The position numbers and the translations under genes were made by a program. Below the pieces are notes generated by a model, which ran no database searches, was not told where the DNA came from, and saw nothing but the letters and a program-made list of their open reading frames with translations. A stretch of DNA of 16,036 bases. Origin: an uncultured Collinsella sp. (GTDB lineage Bacteria; Actinomycetota; Coriobacteriia; Coriobacteriales; Coriobacteriaceae). This document shows positions 6,447-13,183 of this stretch, in pieces. The DNA lies in contig URWQ01000011.1 of NCBI GenBank assembly GCA_900551635.1, positions 1 through 16,036 on the forward strand, written 5' to 3'. Numbering within the stretch: the stretch's first letter is position 1; every line of letters starts with the position of its first letter.

Positions 6447-7965
6447 GCCTAGCGACGAGTACTGGCGCGAGCGCCGAGACGAGTTCCTTGCGCAGCTTGA
6501 GAAGGACGAGTCCGCCTTGCGCAAGCGCCTTGAGAAGGTGTACGCCAGCGAGGCGGCCAAGCTCAACCGCCTCATAGCCGCCTACTACGCCCAGTACGGC
6601 GAGGACAAGGTGATCGAGTACCGCCGCCTGCTGCAATCCATCAGCGCCGAGGACCGAACCCTGCTCATGGAGCGCATGGACGACTTTGCCAAGAAGTACC
6701 CGCAGTACGCCGACCTCATGCCCGTCCGCGAGTCCATCTACCGGCTGAACGAGCTTGAGGCCATCCAGCTTCAGATGCGCATCCAGCAGTACGAGATAGG
6801 GGCCATCGAGCAGGCAGAGCTTGAGCGCCACTTCTCCGAGCAGGCGCGCCGCGCGGCCAACATGGCCGCAGAGGAGCTGGGCTTCGGAAAGAACTTCTAC
6901 CGCTACGACTCCGAGGTGGTCAAGGCCACCGTGGGGGCGGCATGGGCCGCCGGTGAAGACTTCTCGGCGCGCATCTGGGCAAACCGCGAGAAGTTGGCGA
7001 GCTACCTAAACGACGACTTCTCGAAGCTCATAGCGCGCGGCGTCTCATACGATGAGATCTCGCGCGAGCTTCGGGCTAGGCTGAACCACAGCGGCACCCG
7101 CACGGCCATGCGCCTCGTGTATACCGAGGGCACATACCTCTTCAACGAGGCGCAGGCACGCGTCCACGAGTCAGAGTTCGAGAGCTACGCCATCAGCTGC
7201 ATACACGACGGCAAAGCCTGCGAGGTCTGCCGCGAGCTTGAGGCCTACCAGAAGCAGCATCCGGCCAAGCTGTCGGAGCGCATGCCGGGAACGAACTTCC
7301 CGCCCATGCACCCGTGGTGCCGCTGCTCGTATACCCTTGAGGTGGCCGACTGGGACAAGTGGATAGACGAGTACGTGCAGAAGCGCGGAGGCGATTCGGG
7401 CACCCAAGCAACGCGTTTGCGCTCCGACGCCATGGTGCGCGAGCCTGAAACCACGTCGTTCCTGCAATCGCTTCAGCGCGTAGGCTCGACGCTCGCGGGG
7501 CTTGATTTCAGGCTCAAGGGCCAGCAGTCGCTCGCGCGCAAGATTCGCACCGACTCGCACGACAAGACCATGAGCGAGCAGGAAGCAGCCGATTCCATCC
7601 ACGACGTGCTGCGGTATACCTATCAGCTTCAAACGGCCAGCTTCGCCGACGAGTTCGCCCGCATCCGCGTCGAGCTTGAGAAGGCGGGCTATACTTTGGT
7701 CAAGGTCAAGAACACGCTGCAGAGCACGGGCGTAACGTACCGCGGCGTCAACTGCCAGTTCGAGACGCCCGACGGCTTCAAGTTCGAGCTGCAGTTCCAC
7801 ACGCCCGAGTCGCTTGCCCTGAAGGAGAACGAGCTTCACAAGCTCTACGAGGAGCAGCGGCTTCCCGAGACCGACCCGAAACGGCGCGCCGAGCTTGTGC
7901 GCCGCATGATAGAGCTGTCCGACGAGCTTTCAACCCCGCCAAACATCGAGGAGGTGCGCAAATGA
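6439..7965 (+). CDS. MuF minor head protein with C-terminal RelA/SpoT-like nucleotidyltransferase (candidate polymorphic toxin)
   Basis: This is a 508-aa protein starting at ATG 6439, 8 nt inside the end of the SH3/SAP gene, without a strong RBS, so it is probably translationally coupled. Residues about 1-250 are helical. A MuF/minor-head motif follows: C261-x2-C264, then H291-P-W-C294-R-C296, a likely metal site. Residues about 355-475 match a RelA/SpoT synthetase fold. They show R358-x-K360-x3-S364-L-x2-K368, an acidic D389 followed by a hydrophobic strand, Y434-R-G-V-N, and E450-L-Q452-F-H-T455 for the E(I/L)QxxT signature, then a KEN..H..Y helix. MuF proteins join portal and capsid. Fused C-terminal toxins are known in temperate phages, and RelA-like toxins make (p)ppGpp-like alarmones or pyrophosphorylate tRNA. 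Which reaction applies here is unknown. The D-to-R spacing is shorter than in classical RelA. Confidence 0.85.
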   Translation: MSKPSDEYWRERRDEFLAQLEKDESALRKRLEKVYASEAAKLNRLIAAYYAQYGEDKVIEYRRLLQSISAEDRTLLMERMDDFAKKYPQYADLMPVRESIYRLNELEAIQLQMRIQQYEIGAIEQAELERHFSEQARRAANMAAEELGFGKNFYRYDSEVVKATVGAAWAAGEDFSARIWANREKLASYLNDDFSKLIARGVSYDEISRELRARLNHSGTRTAMRLVYTEGTYLFNEAQARVHESEFESYAISCIHDGKACEVCRELEAYQKQHPAKLSERMPGTNFPPMHPWCRCSYTLEVADWDKWIDEYVQKRGGDSGTQATRLRSDAMVREPETTSFLQSLQRVGSTLAGLDFRLKGQQSLARKIRTDSHDKTMSEQEAADSIHDVLRYTYQLQTASFADEFARIRVELEKAGYTLVKVKNTLQSTGVTYRGVNCQFETPDGFKFELQFHTPESLALKENELHKLYEEQRLPETDPKRRAELVRRMIELSDELSTPPNIEEVRK

Positions 7966-8171
7966 ACTACTACACCGACGATTCCGTGAAGCGCGTTTCG
8001 CGCATCGACCTTGAGGCGGGTACCGCAGAGACCTACAACTTCACGCTAGGAAGATGGCGCGACGACAACGACCTGTGGGCCGTGCTGGTAGGCGAGCTTT
8101 GGCTTGACGAGATAAGCCAAGAGCAGGCCGAGGCTATCATCCGCAAGCGCAACAAGGAACTCCACCGCTAA
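7962..8171 (+). CDS. 69-aa protein overlapping the MuF-RelA gene, candidate immunity protein
   Basis: ATG 7962 overlaps the MuF-RelA stop by 4 nt (ATGA), indicating coupled translation. The product is soluble and acidic (MNYYTDDSVKRVSRIDLEAG, then a WRDDND..W block, and ELWLDEISQEQAEAIIRKRN). It has no signal, membrane segment or known enzymatic motif. From memory, similar small Y-T-D-starting proteins with a closing EISEEEA-type helix often follow MuF head proteins in phages. Position immediately after a fused toxin-like domain, small size and acidity fit an immunity protein that neutralises the RelA-like domain. This is inference, and the family is not named. It is the last gene before a terminator. 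Confidence 0.8.
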   Translation: MNYYTDDSVKRVSRIDLEAGTAETYNFTLGRWRDDNDLWAVLVGELWLDEISQEQAEAIIRKRNKELHR

Positions 8172-8205
8172 AACCGAACACCCTTCTCACCTCCACGGTA
8201 GAACG

Positions 8206-8233
8206 AAGCCCCCGACATGGGGGCTTTTCTTTT
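8206..8233 (+). terminator. Intrinsic terminator after the MuF/immunity pair
   Basis: AAGCCCCC (8206-8213) pairs with GGGGGCTT (8219-8226) over a 5-nt loop, GACAT, then TTCTTTT follows. It sits 35 nt after the 69-aa gene stop. It ends the packaging transcript or gives partial read-through into the scaffold genes. Confidence 0.85.
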
Positions 8234-8249
8234 GCCGATTGGAGGAGAC

Positions 8250-8513
8250 GTGATCAGGGCCGAGTACATCACGCGCCGGGGCTGCCCCGCGTGCGAAGCC
8301 TACAGGAAGGCGGTCATAAAGCCGCTTGCAGCCGAATACCCAGACCAGGTGCGCGAGCACTGGGCATGGGACGGCCTTATGGAGCGGCTGAACAACTCCG
8401 AGCGCATAACGCGCATCCCCATGGTGGTGATAACCGACGAAGGCGCGGAGGTCATGCGTCTTGCCGATCTGCCGACGCTAGAACGCCTTGAAGACATCCT
8501 AGACCCCTCGTAG
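8250..8513 (+). CDS. Thioredoxin-like CxxC protein, 87 aa
   Basis: GTG 8250 is chosen. It follows GGAGGAG closely, though the spacing is short. An in-frame ATG at 8217 lies inside the terminator hairpin and has no RBS. The product starts with IRAEYITRRGCPACEAYRK. C-P-A-C near residues 12-15, preceded by a strand and followed by a helix, is a thioredoxin/glutaredoxin active site. The later RIPMVVITDEGAEVMRLADL holds the expected I-P (cis-proline) turn before a strand pair and a final helix (LERLEDIL). Length is near glutaredoxin size. It would be a small cytoplasmic disulfide or thiol-transfer protein, possibly linked to redox in the phage or to the upstream PAPS-reductase-like protein. The link is speculative. 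Confidence 0.75.
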   Translation: MIRAEYITRRGCPACEAYRKAVIKPLAAEYPDQVREHWAWDGLMERLNNSERITRIPMVVITDEGAEVMRLADLPTLERLEDILDPS

Positions 8514-8539
8514 CGGGCGAATCTCACGCACGCGGGACA

Positions 8540-8660
8540 CTGGCTTGGTCAAAGACCGACCGAGCGTTGAAGTCGCTAAAAGCCACGGCATCGGGCAGGC
8601 GTGGAACCCGCTAAAAGCTACGGCGAAACGTGCAGGCATGAGCCACGAGAAACCTTATGG
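8540..8660 (+). ncRNA. Structured, internally repeated leader before the scaffold gene
   Basis: The 159-nt gap 8514-8672 before the scaffold gene holds a repeat. CGCTAAAAGCyACGGC occurs at 8574-8589 and again at 8609-8624, 35 nt apart, and each copy is followed by a GCAGGC (8595-8600 and 8632-8637). A 7-bp stem, CTTGGTC (8544-8550) with GACCGAG (8558-8564), precedes them. CCACG (8583-8587) can pair with CGTGG (8600-8604). CGGG in that loop (8592-8595) can pair with CCCG (8607-8610) to give a pseudoknot. From memory, similar 'gctaaaag...acgg...gcaggc' sequences precede scaffold/capsid genes in other phages. A cis-acting RNA for capsid translation or assembly is likely. A coding leader is less likely because of the hairpins. 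Confidence 0.5.
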
Positions 8661-8672
8661 AGGGTGCAAAAC

Positions 8673-9356
8673 ATGGCGAAAGACGGAAACCGACAGAAGT
8701 TCGCGGGCGTAGCGGGCGGCAACCTCACGCCTCCGCAGGGCGGCAGCGCCGACCCTGCAGGCGATGGCGCAGAAGGCAACGAGGGCAACGACCCCGACCC
8801 CGAGCCAAGCGGCGACGGCACCGACCCAGAGCCGAAGCCAGCAGGTAAGACCTACACCGACGACGAGGTGAACGCCATCGTGCAGCAGAAGCTCGCGCGC
8901 GAGGGCAAGAAGCTCGAAAAGCGCATCCGCGAGGAGCTTGCGCAGCAGGCAGACGACAAGCGCTCCGAGGCCGAGAAGCTGGCGGGCATGAACGACCTGC
9001 AGCGCGCGCAGTACGAGCTGAAGAAGGCCCAGGGCGAGAAGGCCGAGCTTGAGCGCCGCATCAACCTGGCCGAGCAGATGGGCGTCGCGCGCTCCGAGCT
9101 GAAGGCCGCAGGCATCGACCTCGGCGACGAGCTGCTGTCCATGTTCGTCACGGAGAAGGCCGACGACACCAACGCCGCGATCTCCAAGATCAAGGAGCTG
9201 TTCCCCAAGGCGGTAAACGCCGCCGTGCAGGAGGCGCTGAAGCGCCAGCCCCCGAAAGACGGCGCGGGCACCAAGCCCAGCCAGTCGTTCGCGTCGAAGT
9301 TCGCATCCGATTACAGCAACCGAATGAACGGAGGAAAGAAAGATGGCGCTCAATAA
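8673..9356 (+). CDS. Phage capsid scaffolding protein (DUF4355-like), 227 aa
   Basis: ATG 8673 has GGAGGG about 8 nt upstream. An upstream in-frame GTG at 8601 lies in the repeated leader and is less likely. The N-terminal 60 residues are Gly/Pro/Asp-rich and disordered. Residues about 62-135 are a long charged coiled coil starting TYTDDEVNAIVQQKLARE, the DUF4355 scaffold hallmark. The C-terminal part has FVTEKADDTNAAISKIKELF and a basic/serine-rich tail (KPSQSFASKFASDYSNR). Scaffolds template capsid assembly and leave or are cleaved afterwards. The gene lies directly before the decoration and major capsid genes and overlaps the next gene by 14 nt. Confidence 0.88.
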   Translation: MAKDGNRQKFAGVAGGNLTPPQGGSADPAGDGAEGNEGNDPDPEPSGDGTDPEPKPAGKTYTDDEVNAIVQQKLAREGKKLEKRIREELAQQADDKRSEAEKLAGMNDLQRAQYELKKAQGEKAELERRINLAEQMGVARSELKAAGIDLGDELLSMFVTEKADDTNAAISKIKELFPKAVNAAVQEALKRQPPKDGAGTKPSQSFASKFASDYSNRMNGGKKDGAQ

Positions 9357-9657
9357 GGCGTTCACCTACGGCGAGTCCCAAAGCATCCTCGATTCCGAGG
9401 TGGGCATCGTCGCGAAGACCCGCACCGCCACGCAGGCCATGGCCAAGGAGGTCGATGGCCGCAAGCTCATCAAGGCGGGCGCACTCTTCACGGGCACGTC
9501 CGAGTTCGGCGTGTTCCTTGAGGACTACGACATGACCGACACCGACAAGTGCCCGGCTGCGGTCATCTTCCAGGGCCGACTCAAGGCCGACAAGGTATCC
9601 GCCGAGGCCAAGGCGAAGAAGGCAGACCTCGCCGCAGCAGGCCTCTACCTGGTTTAA
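9343..9657 (+). CDS. Putative capsid decoration/stabilising protein, 104 aa
   Basis: ATG 9343 has GGAGGAAA upstream and overlaps the scaffold gene end by 14 nt. The product is beta-rich (GALFTGTSEFGVFLEDYDMT, then AAVIFQGRLKADKV), with a charged N-terminus and an alanine-rich C-terminal helix. Small beta proteins between scaffold and major capsid genes are usually head decoration or stabilising proteins. The phrase KLIKAGALFTG...GVFLEDYD...A..I.QG is typical of that position. No motif is decisive. It ends 18 nt before the capsid gene, with AAAGGAG between. Confidence 0.7.
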   Translation: MALNKAFTYGESQSILDSEVGIVAKTRTATQAMAKEVDGRKLIKAGALFTGTSEFGVFLEDYDMTDTDKCPAAVIFQGRLKADKVSAEAKAKKADLAAAGLYLV

Positions 9658-9675
9658 CGAAAGGAGCAGCGCAAC

Positions 9676-10758
9676 ATGCGTCTCATCTCTGAACTCATCA
9701 CCGAGCGCGACATGCTCGACTTCTCGCAGGGCTTCAACGTCCAGCGCAGCTACACAGGCTCCCGCCTGTTCCCCGACCGCAAGACGCAGTACATCGAGGC
9801 CGAGTACACGCGCCTTTCCGAAAACGGCAACCTGCCCACCGTGGCAATGATCCACGGCTTCGACACAGAGGCCCACATCGGCTCCCGCGTGCCGTTCGAG
9901 CGCGTGACCACCGAGTCCCTGCTCATCAAGGAGAAGATCAACCTCTCCGAGCGCCTGCGCCGCATCACGCGCGGCCTCGACATGCAGATGGACTCCGTGC
10001 GCCGCTACGTCTTCGACGACGTGGCCCGCACCGCAGAGTCCGTCGTCACGCGCGCCGAGAAGGCCAAGATCGAGGCTCTGACCACGGGCAAGATGGTCAT
10101 CGCCGAGAACAACGTCTCCATGGAAATTGACTTCGGCGTGCCCGAGGACCAGAAGGTCACCGCCAAGTGGGCCGTGGCCGACGCCGACATCCTGGGCGAC
10201 ATCGACAATTGGGTGACCATCGCACAGGGCAAGGGCCAGACCCCGACCGTGGCCGTCACCTCCAAGAAGGTGTTCTCCCTCATCCAGCGCAACGCCGCCG
10301 TGCAGAAGGCCATCTTCGGCGTGAACGGCGCGGGCATCCTGCCCAGCCTGGAGCAGGTCAACAACCTGCTCGCGCAGCAGTTCAACGGCCTCACCATGTC
10401 CATCGACGAGGAGCGCTACGGCATCATCGGCGCGGAGGGCAGCAGCGTTTCGCAGGGCCGCTTCTTCCCCGAGGGCAAGTTCGTCATGTGCTCCGTCGGC
10501 TACGACGGCTCCGTTGGCACGGGCCTTTGGGGCGTCACCCCCGAAGAGCTTGAGCAGGGCGGCGCCTTCGACGAGAAGCGCCAGATGCAGTTCGTCACCT
10601 GCACCCGTTGGGACACCCCCGACCCCGTTGCCACGTGGACGAAGGCCTCCGGCGTGTTCATCCCCGTGCTGCCCAACGTCTACGGACACATCATCGCGAC
10701 CATCGACACCACCTCCACCCAGGCGCTCGAAGACGAGTCCAACCACGTGGAGGGCTAG
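9676..10758 (+). CDS. Major capsid protein, lambda gpE family (HK97 fold)
   Basis: This is a 360-aa protein with AAAGGAG before ATG 9676. It has the gpE-type layout: an N-terminal arm followed by SRLFPDRKTQYIEAEY (about residues 29-44), a spine-helix region with GFDTEAHIGSR..FERVTTESL (about 60-85), a central AEKAKIEALTTGKM region, and P-domain sequences AVTSKKVFSLIQRN and ILPSLEQVNNLL. The C-terminal DTPDPVATWTKASGVFIPVLP is a strong family hallmark. It forms the icosahedral shell around the scaffold. The gene lies right after scaffold and decoration genes and before the connectors. Confidence 0.93.
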   Translation: MRLISELITERDMLDFSQGFNVQRSYTGSRLFPDRKTQYIEAEYTRLSENGNLPTVAMIHGFDTEAHIGSRVPFERVTTESLLIKEKINLSERLRRITRGLDMQMDSVRRYVFDDVARTAESVVTRAEKAKIEALTTGKMVIAENNVSMEIDFGVPEDQKVTAKWAVADADILGDIDNWVTIAQGKGQTPTVAVTSKKVFSLIQRNAAVQKAIFGVNGAGILPSLEQVNNLLAQQFNGLTMSIDEERYGIIGAEGSSVSQGRFFPEGKFVMCSVGYDGSVGTGLWGVTPEELEQGGAFDEKRQMQFVTCTRWDTPDPVATWTKASGVFIPVLPNVYGHIIATIDTTSTQALEDESNHVEG

Positions 10759-10760
10759 CC

Positions 10761-11105
10761 ATGGCCGCGCTCGTAGACCGCGTTAAGGCGCGATACCTGC
10801 CCGACGAGGCCGTGCCGGACGACTCGGCAATCGAGGAGATGATCCAGACGGTCACCGACCGTCTGCTCATCCGCCTCAAGGTCGAGAGACTCCCGCGCCT
10901 GGCCGAGTCAATCGCCGTCGATGCGGCGGTGAAGGCCCTGCGCCTGCGCGGCTACGAGGGCAGCACCTCCGAATCGGCGTCCGACGGCGGCACCATGTCG
11001 AACTCGTTCATCGACGACGTGCTGTCCGCCTATTCCGACGACATCGAGGCCCTGCGCGAGGCGTGTCGCCCCAAAGGCATCAAGTTCATGGGAGCGCGCC
11101 GATGA
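10761..11105 (+). CDS. Head-tail connector (HK97 gp6 / SPP1 gp15-like), 114 aa
   Basis: ATG 10761 lies 2 nt after the capsid stop. The longer upstream frame is out-of-frame capsid sequence. The product is helical and begins AALVDRVKARYLP, then DDSAIEEMIQTVTDRLLIRL, with AVDAAVKALRLRGYEGSTSE at about residues 50-69. Helix-helix-RxRG..G.SESAS is the typical pattern of phage head-tail connector/adaptor proteins that dock under the portal. It is followed by a 4-nt overlap with the next gene. Confidence 0.82.
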   Translation: MAALVDRVKARYLPDEAVPDDSAIEEMIQTVTDRLLIRLKVERLPRLAESIAVDAAVKALRLRGYEGSTSESASDGGTMSNSFIDDVLSAYSDDIEALREACRPKGIKFMGARR

Positions 11106-11416
11106 AGTGGTGTAGGGCAAAGGCCTATAGACGCGAGCAGACGGGCATCGACGAGCTGCACAACCCCATTTGCTCGACCGTCGAGGCGTTCGACTTCTTC
11201 GTGCGCTTCGGCCCGAGCCACAAGGTTCGCAGCGCCGAGGCGGGAAACGCCTTCGACAGCGTTTCCCGCGCCCTGCTCACCAAGCGCCCGGCAAGCGACT
11301 TCGCCGGCATCTGCGGCGTCGAGGTCAAAGGGGCTTCCTACGAGGTCGAGAACGTCATGGCCGACGGCGACGCAACCGTCGTGAGCGTCAAGAGGTGCAA
11401 GCCATGGGCCTCGTGA
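11102..11416 (+). CDS. Probable head-closure (stopper) protein, 104 aa
   Basis: ATG 11102 overlaps the preceding stop by 4 nt (ATGA). The product is small and beta-rich (AKAYRREQTGIDELHNP, then EAFDFFVRFGPS and GVEVKGASYEVENVMADGD). A Gly-Asp-Asn-type opening that specifies a 'target' structure is common for phage stopper proteins (HK97 gp7 / SPP1 gp16). Position between the connector and the HK97 gp10-like gene supports that role. The sequence alone is not decisive, so this is a call by order plus fold-like pattern. It overlaps the next gene by 13 nt. Confidence 0.7.
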   Translation: MKWCRAKAYRREQTGIDELHNPICSTVEAFDFFVRFGPSHKVRSAEAGNAFDSVSRALLTKRPASDFAGICGVEVKGASYEVENVMADGDATVVSVKRCKPWAS

Positions 11417-11769
11417 TACGCGACGTGAACGGTCTTGCCGGAAAGCTCAACCGCCTTTCGCACGTAAGGTTCGAGGCCGTGATCATGAAGAACATGGCCC
11501 AAATCTACAACCGTGGCAAAGCGGACGGCGGAACGCCCGTATCTACCGAGAAGACCAGGCCTGGTGGGCCACACGGCGAGCTGCGCATGTCGTTGGGGCA
11601 GTCCGGCGACACCGTCGGATACGCGAAGGACTACGCGCCTCACGTCGAGTACGGCCACCGCACGGTGAACGGCGGATACGTGGAGGGGCAGCGATTCCTG
11701 CAACGCAACGTCAAGGCGCAAGAGCCGATATTCAGACAAGACCTAATCGACCAGCTACGGAAGCTCTAG
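11404..11769 (+). CDS. HK97 gp10-like tail completion / neck protein, 121 aa
   Basis: ATG 11404 has an AGAGG upstream. The product has an N-terminal helical part (LVIRDVNGLAGKLNRLSHV), a Gly/Pro-rich middle (STEKTRPGGPHGELRMSLG) and the family's signature DYAPHVEYGHRT followed by GQRFLQRNVKAQ. That 'VEYGHR...FL' block is typical of HK97 gp10 proteins, which join the tail to the neck. The start is inside the previous gene by 13 nt. Confidence 0.85.
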   Translation: MGLVIRDVNGLAGKLNRLSHVRFEAVIMKNMAQIYNRGKADGGTPVSTEKTRPGGPHGELRMSLGQSGDTVGYAKDYAPHVEYGHRTVNGGYVEGQRFLQRNVKAQEPIFRQDLIDQLRKL

Positions 11770-11779
11770 GGAGGGCGCG

Positions 11780-12193
11780 ATGATCCAACGATTAAGCCTC
11801 GCGGTGTTCCTCGGTTGCCTCATAGAGGCCATCGAGGCGGGTACCGGCACCAGCTGCTACGACAGCCCAGAGAATCGTGATTCGCCGCTTTACAGCGTCG
11901 AGCTGCAATCGACGCAGCCTGAGAACACCAAAACCATGTACATCGACGCCATCACCGTTTGGGTGCACTGCATCAGCGAGCCAGTGCGCCCATACAGCAA
12001 CGCCAAGGTGCTCGGCATGGTGCAGCGGCTCGAACAGGCGCTTGCTGACGGCTTCGAGCTTTCAGCGCCGTTCAGCCTCTACCGCACGACCTGCAACGGC
12101 GTGCAGACCGTAAAGAAAGACGAGACCGACGAGGGCCACGCCATCGCGGAGTTCACCTTCCGCGTTTGCTACGGCCTCCGCGTCAAGAACTAG
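11780..12193 (+). CDS. Probable tail terminator protein (DUF5072-like), 137 aa
   Basis: ATG 11780 follows GGGAGG. Residues 1-18 are a hydrophobic helix (MIQRLSLAVFLGCLIEAIEA), but the protein is probably cytoplasmic, not secreted. Then SPLYSVELQSTQPENTK...IDAITVWVHCIS follows, and an AEFTFRVCYGLRVKN end. Proteins of this look sit between gp10-like and major tail genes and are often labelled DUF5072 or tail terminator (Tr1/SPP1 gp17-like). They cap the tail tube and set the join to the head. The role is inferred from place and pattern. Confidence 0.75.
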   Translation: MIQRLSLAVFLGCLIEAIEAGTGTSCYDSPENRDSPLYSVELQSTQPENTKTMYIDAITVWVHCISEPVRPYSNAKVLGMVQRLEQALADGFELSAPFSLYRTTCNGVQTVKKDETDEGHAIAEFTFRVCYGLRVKN

Positions 12194-12205
12194 AAAGGAA
12201 CCGAG

Positions 12206-12748
12206 ATGTCTACTGCTCAGCAGGACACCAACCTCATCGGCTGCGACTTCGACGCAGCAACCGCCAAGGCCCTCAGCGGCAACGACATCGTTGCCCTCGT
12301 TACCGACAAGACCGGCACCGAGCTGCTCGCCGTGAGCGGCCAGCAGGGACTCAAATTCAACATGAGCCAGGACAACACAGAGGCCGCGACCAAGGACGAC
12401 GCCATCGGCGGCTGGACGCTCAAGTTCGCCAGCTCCAAGAGCTGGGACGCATCCATCGACGGCCTGTACTCGCCCGACGACTCCGCCACGAAGACCGTCG
12501 CCAAGGCGCTTGCCGAGAGCGAGTACCTGTGCCTGAAGGTCTGCAAGCGCATCCGCACGAGCGCGAACACCAAGTACGTTCCGCTGCGCATGGGCCTCGC
12601 GCTCGTGTCCTCCGACAGCTTCGAGGCGCCGAACGACGACAACGCCACCTACTCCATGGAGTTCCAGGGCACGGGCAAGCCGTGGCTCTACGAGACCGCA
12701 TCCGAGGAGCAGATCACCGCAGCCACCATCACCGTTTCCAACAGCTAA
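12206..12748 (+). CDS. Major tail (tube) protein, 180 aa
   Basis: ATG 12206 has AAAGGAA upstream. Residues about 40-70 (ELLAVSGQQGLKFNMSQDNT then GGWTLKFASSKSWDASIDGLY) are the classic tail-tube pattern: a quoted substrate phrase, a K(S/D)W.ASIDG motif and beta strands. A YSMEFQGTGKPW near residues 150-161 is another hallmark of TP901-1/lambda-type tube proteins. It polymerises into the tail tube around the tape measure. The gene lies between the terminator-like and chaperone genes, as expected. Confidence 0.9.
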   Translation: MSTAQQDTNLIGCDFDAATAKALSGNDIVALVTDKTGTELLAVSGQQGLKFNMSQDNTEAATKDDAIGGWTLKFASSKSWDASIDGLYSPDDSATKTVAKALAESEYLCLKVCKRIRTSANTKYVPLRMGLALVSSDSFEAPNDDNATYSMEFQGTGKPWLYETASEEQITAATITVSNS

Positions 12749-12760
12749 GGAGCCTGACCA

Positions 12761-13183
12761 ATGGCAGAAGACACCGAACTCGACGCATTCCTTGAGGATT
12801 CCGCCGCAGACGCCACGGAAGCCGAAGACATCGTGAACGAGCTTGAGCAAGACCCCGAGAGCATGGAGCCGCAGACCTTCACCGTGCGCGGCCACGTCTG
12901 CGAGATCCGATTCTCGCGCAAGCGCATCGACCTCTACGAGGAGCGCCACACGCCGATTATCGCCTCGTTCTACAAGAACGACGGCATGTTCACCTTCAAG
13001 GAGCTTGCGGCCATCGCGGGCTACGGCCTGAAGGTACAGGGCGGCGGCTACTTCCTGCCGCAGAAGGCCGAGGAAATCGTGAACAAGCTCATCGACACGA
13101 ACGGCTACCCCGTCGTGTTCCAGGCCGTGATGATGGCGCTTCAGCGCGACTGCGCTTTTTTATTCAAGGGCGCAGGGAACTAG
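12761..13183 (+). CDS. Tail assembly chaperone, short form (gpG-like), 140 aa
   Basis: TAAGGAG lies before ATG 12761. Residues about 1-36 are acidic (many Asp/Glu). The rest has VRGHVCEIRFSRKRIDLYEE and a C-terminal NKLIDTNGYPVVFQAVMMAL helix. It is the zero-frame product that ends at TAG 13181-13183. By position between tail tube and tape measure it matches gpG-type chaperones, which bind tape measure and tube subunits during tail assembly. A slippery heptamer near its 3' end (13156-13162) allows an extended form. Confidence 0.85.
   Translation: MAEDTELDAFLEDSAADATEAEDIVNELEQDPESMEPQTFTVRGHVCEIRFSRKRIDLYEERHTPIIASFYKNDGMFTFKELAAIAGYGLKVQGGGYFLPQKAEEIVNKLIDTNGYPVVFQAVMMALQRDCAFLFKGAGN

Noticed and set aside
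8217-8249. ATG 8217 as start of the thioredoxin-like gene
   Set aside because: It lies within the loop and arm of the terminator hairpin with no RBS. GTG 8250 follows GGAGGAG and gives a start just before the first strand of the fold.
2409-8529. Ten-base repeat AATCTCACGC at 2409-2418 and 8520-8529, each after a stop codon
   Set aside because: Many 10-base matches are expected by chance in 16 kb, and the flanking bases do not match, so it is not treated as a repeat element.
9190-10746. Long minus-strand open frame (518 aa) across scaffold, decoration and capsid genes
   Set aside because: It is antisense to clearly recognised capsid genes, has no RBS or domain, and is explained by third-position GC bias.
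12062-12949. Minus-strand open frame (295 aa) over tail genes
   Set aside because: It is antisense to tail terminator, tube and chaperone genes that have good RBSs. No domain is seen.
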